Assembly: GCA_016763665.1 (NCBI GenBank) | Contig: JAESTI010000389.1 | Location: 1-5,749, forward strand | DNA: 5,749 nt | From: Bacteroidia bacterium | GTDB taxonomy: Bacteria > Bacteroidota > Bacteroidia > Flavobacteriales > NORP286 | Direction: 5' to 3' | Shown here: positions 1 to 5,185 of the stretch, in pieces | How positions within the stretch are numbered: position 1 is the first letter of the stretch | Layout of the letters: the number at the start of each line of letters is the position of its first letter | Made by a program: the position numbers and the translations under genes | Notes under the pieces: model-generated | The model's input: only the letters and a program-made list of their open reading frames with translations | Told to the model about the DNA's origin: nothing | The model's database searches: none

Positions 1-202
1 AGGCAGCTTCTTCTTTTTCTGATAACACAAACAAATGAGTTTGCTTCACAGAGTCAGCAACAGCAATACTTAAACAAGCATCCATTGAACCAACCAAGCC
101 CTTCAGCTGAATTTTTTGTTTGGCCTCGCTTCTAAGCAAATTGCTTATAGCTGCTACCTCCGTAGTTTCGCGATAATATTTTAAAATATGTTCAGGCTCC
201 AT
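1..202 (-). CDS. mfd: Transcription-repair coupling factor Mfd, N-terminal fragment (partial, runs off the left edge)
   Basis: Reading the minus strand from an ATG at 200-202 gives 67 open codons to the window edge. The predicted N-terminus has a helical start (MEPEHILKYY), then IQLKGLVGS at residues 31-39 and THLFVLSEKEEAA at 55-67. From memory, this matches the start of Bacteroidota Mfd: a short helix, a 'K-I-x-L-x-G-L-x-G-S' strand-turn, a helix, then 'H-L-F-(I/V)-L-x-(D/E)-K-E-E-A' entering the UvrB-like damage-recognition module. Mfd is a roughly 1,100-residue cytoplasmic ATPase that removes stalled RNA polymerase from damaged template and recruits UvrA; only about 6% is visible and no helicase motif is in view. 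The ATG overlaps the stop codon of the upstream gene by 11 nt, suggesting translational coupling, and no clear Shine-Dalgarno sequence precedes it. The assignment rests on a short segment, so it is good but not certain. Confidence 0.78.
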   Translation of the reverse strand, partial: MEPEHILKYYRETTEVAAISNLLRSEAKQKIQLKGLVGSMDACLSIAVADSVKQTHLFVLSEKEEAA

Positions 203-791
203 CCAAGTTCAGAGATCGGTATAAAATTTTCATGTATTCGCCATAAATTTCTATCAGTCCTTGCTCCTGTTCCCACCATATATCGAAGTTAAAACTTATT
301 GGGTTGGTTGGTAATATCATCAATTTAATTCCATGTTGCTCAAATTTATCTCTTACCAGGTCATCGATATTTTTGGTTTTATATATTTCTATTGGCGCTA
401 GTACTTTGTGCAAATCATATCTATCACAGTAAGCAACAATAGAATCTACATATTCTCTGATCCCTTTTGGGTCCTTAATAAGTACAATCTTATTTTCAGG
501 AATTCCTTTTCGAATTAGTGATTGCTTAAAAGTATCTGCACTTGAATATTCTATCCCCAATGCTCTCAAATCCAGCAAACTTGTATTTCCTAAAATAATT
601 ATTTTCTGCCCTAACCCTTCTTTATACAAACTTTCGATCTTCTCCAGGTCATAATCAACCAACCAAATTAGATCTGCACGCTCAATTTCGTCTTCAACCA
701 CCAAATAACTTCCTAACCCTTTTAGAATAGGGACTTTAAAAAGGTAGACAGATAAAACAATTACTATAATGTAAATTAACGCCTTCTTCAT
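192..791 (-). CDS. Membrane-anchored DUF218 (YdcF/SanA/ElyC-like) protein, divergent
   Basis: This is a 199-residue protein starting at the ATG at 789-791. A TTG at 810-812 would add seven residues but lies inside a predicted -7 promoter box, so the ATG is preferred. Residues 4-18 form one hydrophobic N-terminal segment with a lysine pair before it, suggesting a membrane anchor with the rest outside the cytoplasm. The body follows the DUF218 order: YLVVEDEIERADLIWLV at 29-45, KIIILGN at 63-69, GIPENKIVLIKD at 96-107, and a C-terminal WWEQEQGLIEIYGEYMKILY at 172-191 that matches the family's closing helix. DUF218 proteins such as SanA and ElyC affect envelope permeability and peptidoglycan or lipid-carrier metabolism in Enterobacteria. 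Here the usual glycine-rich loop after the first strand (VVLGGG) is replaced by LVDYD, and the usual VT(S/N)xxHxxRA stretch reads LAPIEIYKTKN, so enzymatic activity is doubtful. It lies immediately upstream of mfd and overlaps it by 11 nt, so co-transcription is likely. Confidence 0.66.
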   Translation of the reverse strand: MKKALIYIIVIVLSVYLFKVPILKGLGSYLVVEDEIERADLIWLVDYDLEKIESLYKEGLGQKIIILGNTSLLDLRALGIEYSSADTFKQSLIRKGIPENKIVLIKDPKGIREYVDSIVAYCDRYDLHKVLAPIEIYKTKNIDDLVRDKFEQHGIKLMILPTNPISFNFDIWWEQEQGLIEIYGEYMKILYRSLNLDGA

Positions 792-809
792 TAAAGAAAA
801 TTTTGAAAG

Positions 810-842
810 CAAAATTAATTAAAAGGTAGGTTATAATATCAA
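810..842 (-). promoter_or_regulatory. Predicted Bacteroidota-type promoter for the DUF218-mfd pair
   Basis: On the minus strand TAATTTTG (817 down to 810) is a full match to the Bacteroidota -7 consensus TAnnTTTG. A TTG (842 down to 840) lies 22 bp upstream as a -33 candidate, at the long end of the usual spacing. Transcription would begin near 804, leaving a leader of about a dozen bases before the ATG at 791. The rest of the 813-921 divergent gap is AT-rich. For the plus-strand TPR gene it offers only a poor -7 candidate, TATTGTTG at 898-905, with one mismatch and no TTG at the right distance. Confidence 0.42.
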
Positions 843-921
843 TTATATTTATGAATCAAGCTGATTAAATACATTCAAAAAAAACTATATTAGAGATTAT
901 TGTTGTTAACATAATAGAGTA

Positions 922-2274
922 TTGAATAACACTACTTTGTTTTTCAGAATAACTGTAATTCTGTGTTGCATACCTACAGTTACATTTAGTTCAGCAGGTT
1001 GGAAAACCATACCTGATACTGCACAGGCAAGTTACTATGTAAATGTGGCAGATTCCCTTTCCAAGATCAATGAGTTTGAAGATGCCATAGCCAATTATGA
1101 GAAAGCCAGTAATCTTTATTCAGCATCCGGAATTTGGGAGAAACATGTGGGTTGCAAAAATACAATTGCCTGGATATGGGCAATATATGGTGGTGAATTT
1201 ATACGTGCTAAAGAGATATTGGATACTACTTTTGTGGTAGCTACCAAGCGTTTGGGAAAAGACCACATTAGGCTTGCCTCTACACATGAAACCATGGGTG
1301 CTGCCTACTATGTGATTGGGAATTATGATAAAGCCCGAATCTATTTCGAAAACTCGCTAAGAATCCGGGTAAATCATTATGGAGAATTTGATCCAAAAAC
1401 TGCTCCCAGTTATAATAATTTGGGACTTATTTACCATGAAAAAGGTGATTATTCCAAAGCACTGGAGTATTTTCAAAAGGATTTGAAAATCACTATTGAT
1501 AACAGTGGAAAATACAGCCTGGAAGTAGCAGCAAGTTATAACAATATTGGCCTGGTTTATTTTGAACGAGGAGATCATAAACAGGCTCTGTCTTACTACC
1601 ACCAATCATTGATAATCAGGTTGAACGAATTGGGAAACGAGAATATTGATGTGGCAGGGAATTACAACAATATTGGCTTAATACATTATCAAAACAAGGA
1701 TTATGACAAAGCTTTGGGATACTATCAACAAAGTGTTGAAGTATTAATAAAAAGTGTTGGAAAAAATCATCATGCCGTAGCAGATTGTTATAGCAATATT
1801 GGAAATATTTATGGCGACAAAAAGCAACTGGACAAAGCTTTGGATATGCAATTCAAGTCTGTTGCAATCAATCTCAATGCTACAGATTCACTGCATCCAA
1901 ATTTGGCCAGGAATTTCAGCAATATTGGGGAATTATACCGATTGAAAAAAGATTATCAAAAAGCACTGGGATATCAAAACAAGGCAATGAATATTTTCAC
2001 TCAGATAGTTGGTCGATACAATCCGATAATAGGTAAAATGCATATACAAATTGCTGAATTGTATGAGGCACAAAATAAATATGCGAAAGCTTTAATATCG
2101 TACCAAAATGCTATAGGTTCCCTAATTTCTGATTTTCACTCAAAACACATTTACACTAATCCTGTTCTTCCGGAAATTCATAGGAGTAACTCGATCAACT
2201 CCATGCCGTTTTTACTAGAAACATTGATAGGCAAGGCTGAAACTTTGGAAATGAAATGGATAGTTGCAAATTAA
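922..2274 (+). CDS. Exported TPR-repeat protein resembling the N-terminal half of TPR-CHAT proteins
   Basis: This is a 450-residue tetratricopeptide-repeat protein. The frame opens after a stop at 907-909, and the first usable start is TTG at 922; no in-frame ATG occurs before codon 124, inside the repeats. From the TTG, residues 9-22 are hydrophobic and are followed by TFSSAG, so a signal peptide with cleavage near 25 is likely, although the C-C at 15-16 could be read as a poor lipobox. An irregular TPR at about 34-67 and a degenerate one at 76-109 precede seven units on an exact 42-residue period starting at 118, 160, 202, 244, 286, 328 and 370. The consensus is A-x-x-Y-x-N-I-G-x-x-Y-x-x-x-x-D-Y-x-K-A-L-x-Y-Y, as in TPR_12/kinesin-light-chain-like arrays, which bind proteins. 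Residues 405-443 (DFHSKHIYTNP, then FLLETLIGKAETL) resemble the linker that in Bacteroidota TPR-CHAT proteins leads to further TPRs and a C-terminal CHAT protease. Here the frame stops at 450, so the protein is either a truncated relic or a stand-alone scaffold. It converges on a caspase-like gene. Confidence 0.82.
   Translation: MNNTTLFFRITVILCCIPTVTFSSAGWKTIPDTAQASYYVNVADSLSKINEFEDAIANYEKASNLYSASGIWEKHVGCKNTIAWIWAIYGGEFIRAKEILDTTFVVATKRLGKDHIRLASTHETMGAAYYVIGNYDKARIYFENSLRIRVNHYGEFDPKTAPSYNNLGLIYHEKGDYSKALEYFQKDLKITIDNSGKYSLEVAASYNNIGLVYFERGDHKQALSYYHQSLIIRLNELGNENIDVAGNYNNIGLIHYQNKDYDKALGYYQQSVEVLIKSVGKNHHAVADCYSNIGNIYGDKKQLDKALDMQFKSVAINLNATDSLHPNLARNFSNIGELYRLKKDYQKALGYQNKAMNIFTQIVGRYNPIIGKMHIQIAELYEAQNKYAKALISYQNAIGSLISDFHSKHIYTNPVLPEIHRSNSINSMPFLLETLIGKAETLEMKWIVAN
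1273..2130 (+). repeat. Tandem 126-bp coding repeats (seven TPR units)
   Basis: The TPR array is visible in the DNA as a 126-bp period (42 codons). The block AACAATATTGG recurs at the same phase, with variants such as AGCAATATTGG and AATAATTTGGG near 1411, 1540, 1667, 1792 and 1918. The units have diverged at synonymous and many non-synonymous sites, so they are old duplications kept by selection on the fold. The last unit stops short of 126 bp and passes into the C-terminal linker. Confidence 0.8.
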
Positions 2275-2346
2275 TTAGTGTTTGTTTATTGAATTGCCCG
2301 CCCTATTTCTTTTTTTCTGAATTAAATATAAAAGGCTGAGTAGTTA

Positions 2347-2370
2347 AAAGGAAGAAATGATTATTCCTTT
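2347..2370 (-). terminator. Weak hairpin at the convergent gene junction
   Basis: AAAGGAA (2347-2353) and TTCCTTT (2364-2370) form a 7-bp stem with a 10-base loop containing the stop codon of the caspase-like gene. On the minus strand the stem is followed by only a short T run (TTTT including the stem edge), and on the plus strand by A-rich DNA. It could help end the caspase transcript, but it is a weak intrinsic terminator. No strong GC-rich terminator is visible anywhere in the 86-bp gap between the two stop codons. Confidence 0.28.
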
Positions 2371-3716
2371 AAAATAAAAATGAACTGGCCTCCCTCATCC
2401 CCGGTATTCTTGATAGACTGGAACTTGGGAGATTGATTGGAGTTGTTAATTACAGGGATCTTTATATTCGCATAAAGCTGACTGGCATCAAAAAACTTAT
2501 TTGTATTTTCTTTTAATGATTTCAAAAGGTAATAAGCAAAAACTGAGTGGCCGTCCCGCCCTCCATCCATAACCGGCTCAATACCACCTGATGTTATTGC
2601 TTGACGTGATGCCAGGTTATGCACCAGGTTAAAGTAACGATCTGAATCTTCGAAAGGGACAGAAACTGTATGTCCTCTAAACACATCTCCACTAAAACAA
2701 GCATCAGAAACAAGTAATGTATGTTTGGATTTTATACCTCCTAAAAATGTTTGCAGATCATTATTGGAAATATATTCAGCGGTAGATTTAGAACTTGCAT
2801 CAACAGGAACCCAATAGCCTTTATTTAGTTCGTTTTTAAATTCACCATGTCCGGAATAATAGATGAAGACATTGTCATCCTTTTCAACATTGGCAACTAA
2901 CCATTCCAGTTGTTTGATGATGTTAGATCTCGTAGCATCCTCATTCAATAAAACAATAGAGTGGTCTAACTTATATCTATCTGTTAAGAGTTCATTAATA
3001 GCATTGGCATCATTTACGGCATTATTCAATTCTTCCCATTCTCCTTTGTAAGTATCAATACCAATGACCAATGAATAGTACTTACCAATTTTCATTTCCT
3101 TTGCTTTGGTAACATTTAGTCCTTTTAATGGATCTCCTCCACCACGCAAAGTTTGATCCTTGTAATTATCAATTTGATCCATTGCAGTATTAACAGCCAT
3201 TTCAGCACCTTCCACTTTTATTTTATATTTAGAAGCAACCCGAACATTGATCACTGTATGTGCAGGGATCTCAGCATTTTTGCCTGGGATCAAAAGGAAT
3301 AGAAAATTAGCAGGGGGAATAACGAAACATCCTATACAAAATAGTGTTTCGACAAAATCACGATCAACACCCTTTATTTTATATTCATCTGTTAAATTGA
3401 TCAATTGTCCATCAATAGCTTTGGTTGCCAAGAAATGTAATTCAACCTTCCCTCCTTTTCCTTTCATTCTTGATTTCTTCCTTTCCACCTCAACTTCAAC
3501 TGTCATGCCCATTTCGATGAGGATATTCCCATTTAAATCCAGAACATTTTGATCAACAATTACCTGAGCTACCTCACTTTTGTTACTGTTAAGAGCATTT
3601 TGGGTTTTAACCCTTATAACAGATCCTGAATTAATGATTCCTACCTGTGCATGGGCACAAATTCCAAGGAATAACAACAAGCAAATGATATTTACTCTAG
3701 TAGAAAACATATTCAT
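2361..3716 (-). CDS. Exported caspase-like cysteine peptidase (peptidase C14, orthocaspase/metacaspase type)
   Basis: This is a 451-residue protein starting at the ATG at 3714-3716; a second ATG two codons later is equally usable. Residues 8-23 form a signal peptide ending LGICAHA-Q, so signal peptidase I cleavage near 23/24 is likely. Residues 28-160 are a beta-rich module (GSVIRVKTQ, VIVDQNVLDLNGNILIEMG, GKVELHFLATKAIDGQLI, AEIPAHTVINVRV), interrupted by a very hydrophobic stretch at 124-144 with two cysteines. A charged linker leads to the peptidase domain at about 211-450. It opens with YYSLVIGIDTY; the catalytic His is H290 in YYSGHGE and the catalytic Cys is C340 in SDACFSG. D220 and D338 are at the positions that form the acidic S1 pocket in metacaspases, predicting cleavage after Arg or Lys rather than Asp. 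The second-subunit part follows (SRQAITSGG at 370-378, DGHSVFAYYLLKSL at 388-401). The dyad and core motifs are complete, so the enzyme is probably active in the periplasm or outside the cell. Its substrate and role are unknown. It converges on the TPR gene and has its own promoter. Confidence 0.9.
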   Translation of the reverse strand: MNMFSTRVNIICLLLFLGICAHAQVGIINSGSVIRVKTQNALNSNKSEVAQVIVDQNVLDLNGNILIEMGMTVEVEVERKKSRMKGKGGKVELHFLATKAIDGQLINLTDEYKIKGVDRDFVETLFCIGCFVIPPANFLFLLIPGKNAEIPAHTVINVRVASKYKIKVEGAEMAVNTAMDQIDNYKDQTLRGGGDPLKGLNVTKAKEMKIGKYYSLVIGIDTYKGEWEELNNAVNDANAINELLTDRYKLDHSIVLLNEDATRSNIIKQLEWLVANVEKDDNVFIYYSGHGEFKNELNKGYWVPVDASSKSTAEYISNNDLQTFLGGIKSKHTLLVSDACFSGDVFRGHTVSVPFEDSDRYFNLVHNLASRQAITSGGIEPVMDGGRDGHSVFAYYLLKSLKENTNKFFDASQLYANIKIPVINNSNQSPKFQSIKNTGDEGGQFIFILKE

Positions 3717-3735
3717 AAATAGTCAAATTCTATAC

Positions 3736-3766
3736 CAAAGCTACAGATTATGCTTTGAATTTACAA
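3736..3766 (-). promoter_or_regulatory. Predicted Bacteroidota-type promoter for the caspase-like gene
   Basis: On the minus strand TAGCTTTG (3743 down to 3736) is a full match to TAnnTTTG, and TTG (3766 down to 3764) lies 20 bp upstream, close to the usual -33/-7 spacing. A start of transcription near 3731 would give a leader of about 15 bases before the ATG at 3716. The short leader leaves no room for a structured regulatory RNA. Confidence 0.48.
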
Positions 3767-4170
3767 TACCTAATACAAAGCCCAAATTCTTGACGAGGTT
3801 AAACAATAAGTTCAAACAACTGCCAAAAGATGAATTATTAGAGAGAATAAATATTACCCGAGCCTGATATGAATAAATAATTTAGAATAAACCAGCGTGA
3901 TAATCAGCGTTATACAAAAATATTTATTGATTTGTTTTAGATTTTTTTTACAAAACTTGAATTCGATACCTGACTACGTATTTCTAGGTATATTAAGGGT
4001 TTTATGTTCCTATAAATTAAGTGTTTATTAGTATTTATCAATTGTACTTTTTGGTTTATTATTGGATAATAATACTATGAATTTGTGGTTTAACACATCT
4101 GGTTTTTATTAAATATTTTTTGTTGAATTGACACTTTATACCCATTACAAAGAAATCAAACAATAATGCC
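3767..4170. other. AT-rich intergenic region without a convincing gene
   Basis: These roughly 400 bp separate the minus-strand caspase gene from the plus-strand signalling cassette and should hold the cassette's promoter. No full TAnnTTTG match is present on the plus strand. The nearest is TGAATTTG at 4078-4085 (one mismatch) with TTG at 4051-4053 rather far upstream. A stretch at about 3787-3867 reads on the plus strand as FLTRLNNKFKQLPKDEL and then LERINITRA before a stop; it looks protein-like but has no start of its own outside the caspase gene. No tRNA, riboswitch, strong hairpin or long repeat was recognised. Confidence 0.5.
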
Positions 4171-4581
4171 ATGAAAATACAAATCAGTAGTCCGGTCATT
4201 GAAACCCAAATCGGTTCAACCTATCTTCGTGAAGATGGTATAATACATTATGTAGCAAAAAAAAACAGTATGGATGTTTTGTCAACATCTAAAGAAAATG
4301 TAGAGGCCAATAGAAAAGTCGCCTATTATCAAAAAAGGCCATTATTAGCAGATTTTAGGGGAAATGTCTACCAAAGTAAACAGTCAAGGTATTATTATGT
4401 TAGCGATGATATGGCAAAATATTTTACCGGTGTTGCATTAATTATTGGTAATTCTATATATTCAGTGAAAGATGATTTTTTTATGGGACTTTATAAACCA
4501 AAAGTTCCAACAAATCTTTTTACTTCTGAAGACAAAGCAATTGAGTGGCTTAGGATGTTGCTAAACGGAGAGAAATTATAA
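4171..4581 (+). CDS. Small STAS-like regulatory protein (DUF7793-type)
   Basis: This is a 136-residue soluble protein with no signal peptide or membrane segment. The ATG at 4171 follows a short out-of-frame ATG-CCA-TGA and has no Shine-Dalgarno sequence, as is common in Bacteroidota. The layout is an N-terminal strand pair with a DGIIHYV motif (22-28), a helix (SKENVEANRKVAYY), a central strand RPLLADFRG (56-64), a helix with YYYVSDDMAKYF, a second hydrophobic strand GVALIIGN (87-94), then FFMGLYKPKVPTNLFTSEDKAIEWLRMLL (103-131). The end, 'N/D-F-F-x-x-x-x-K-P-x-x-P-x-x-L-F-T-x-x-x-x-A-x-x-W-L', is characteristic of a Bacteroidota family formerly labelled STAS/SEC14-like and, by recollection, now DUF7793. 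The fold suggests a STAS-type regulator. No conserved serine comparable to the SpoIIAA phosphorylation site could be placed with certainty. It heads a cassette with a PAS protein 53 bp downstream and a PAS sensor after that, so a regulatory role in that pathway is inferred. Confidence 0.62.
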   Translation: MKIQISSPVIETQIGSTYLREDGIIHYVAKKNSMDVLSTSKENVEANRKVAYYQKRPLLADFRGNVYQSKQSRYYYVSDDMAKYFTGVALIIGNSIYSVKDDFFMGLYKPKVPTNLFTSEDKAIEWLRMLLNGEKL

Positions 4582-4634
4582 TCTTTTAACACTAATCAAA
4601 TAGAAAAATTTATTTTAACTTAACCCAATTAATT

Positions 4635-5039
4635 ATGTTAACAAAACCAAACTTAATAAGCCCAGTCATTGAGGACTTGAGTGATTACCTGTTAAATGCA
4701 TCCGAAAGTCTGCACATCGTTGATGGAAATGGTATCATTTTGTGGGCCAACCAGACAGAATTAGATTACCTTGGTTATTCTGAAGAAGAATACATTGGGC
4801 ATTCCATCACTGAGTTTCATCAGGATCTGGATGTTATTCATGACATTTTAACTCGATTACTTGGTGGAGAAACAATTAAGAATTATTCTGCTTATCTCAT
4901 AGCCAAAAATGGGAGTATCAAGCGGGTTCTAATAAACTCAAATGGATTTTGGCAAGATGGAGAATTTATACATACCCGTTGTTTTTCTAGGGACATAACT
5001 AAAATTAATATTCCGGAAAGTACGGGATCTTTAAATTAA
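4635..5039 (+). CDS. Stand-alone PAS domain protein
   Basis: This is a 134-residue protein that is almost entirely one PAS domain. After a short N-terminal helix the PAS core runs from about 18 to 123: ESLHIVDGNGIILWANQTEL (24-43), LGYSEEEYIGHSITEFH (46-62), a helix DILTRLLGGET (70-80), the strands SAYLIAKNGSIKRVLINSN (85-103), and the closing PAC strand and cap FIHTRCFSRDIT (111-122). All secondary-structure elements of a full S-box/PAC unit are present. There is no kinase, cyclase, DNA-binding or other output domain, and no signal peptide. Such single-domain PAS proteins usually act by binding a partner; the ligand cannot be read from sequence, though the interior cysteine C116 in the last strand is notable. 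It lies 53 bp after the STAS-like gene and 146 bp before the PAS sensor gene on the same strand, so it probably belongs to the same cassette. The start is the only ATG near the domain boundary. Confidence 0.85.
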   Translation: MLTKPNLISPVIEDLSDYLLNASESLHIVDGNGIILWANQTELDYLGYSEEEYIGHSITEFHQDLDVIHDILTRLLGGETIKNYSAYLIAKNGSIKRVLINSNGFWQDGEFIHTRCFSRDITKINIPESTGSLN

Positions 5040-5126
5040 TTGAATTAGCACAATAGGAAGCACAATATATATGAGAGCTGCTTCTACTTGAAGATATTAT
5101 TTATAAAATCAAACTATTTTTTTTTT

Positions 5127-5157
5127 GGATATATGTTATCTTGAACATATAATATCC
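5127..5157. promoter_or_regulatory. Imperfect inverted repeat after a T10 tract, upstream of the PAS sensor gene
   Basis: GGATATATGTT (5127-5137) pairs with AACATATAATATCC (5144-5157) as an 11-bp stem with a 3-base bulge and a 6-base loop. It lies 28 bp before the ATG at 5186. The ten-T run (5117-5126) precedes the hairpin rather than following it, and the opposite strand has A's in that place, so it does not fit an intrinsic terminator on either strand. It could be a dyad operator or a leader structure for the downstream gene. A second, weaker hairpin (GGAAGCA 5056-5062 with TGCTTCT 5079-5085) lies just after the PAS gene. Confidence 0.33.
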
Positions 5158-5185
5158 AATTATAATTCAATCACACCATATAACA

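Noticed and set aside
1357..1605. Minus-strand open frame of 82 codons inside the TPR gene
   Set aside because: It is antisense to a well-supported repeat array, its residue pattern only mirrors the repeats, and it has no recognisable domain or start context.
1273..2130. Regularly spaced repeats considered as a CRISPR or intergenic repeat array
   Set aside because: The 126-bp period is fully explained by 42-residue TPR units in one continuous reading frame.
2275..2360. Continuation of the TPR gene by frameshift into a CHAT domain
   Set aside because: The alternative plus-strand frame after 2274 reads only about 27 residues (MDSCKLISVCLLNCPP onward) with no TPR or CHAT pattern, then a stop.
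2863..3552. Two plus-strand open frames (2863-3051 and 3247-3552) inside the caspase-like gene
   Set aside because: Both are antisense to clear peptidase and N-terminal module coding sequence and are rich in Ser/Phe/Pro, as expected from a mirrored frame. No motif is seen.
3893..3910. Direct repeat CAGCGT at 3893-3898 and 3905-3910
   Set aside because: There are only two 6-base copies, with no further units and no dyad, so this is compatible with chance.
4077..4112. Eleven-residue leader peptide candidate (MNLWFNTSGFY) upstream of the STAS-like gene
   Set aside because: Short ATG frames are expected by chance in such AT-rich DNA. There is no ribosome site, no run of one amino acid and no attenuator hairpin after it.
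4128..4133. TTGACA, a perfect E. coli-type -35 hexamer
   Set aside because: No -10 element lies 16-18 bp downstream in a usable position before the ATG at 4171, and this phylum uses a different promoter consensus.
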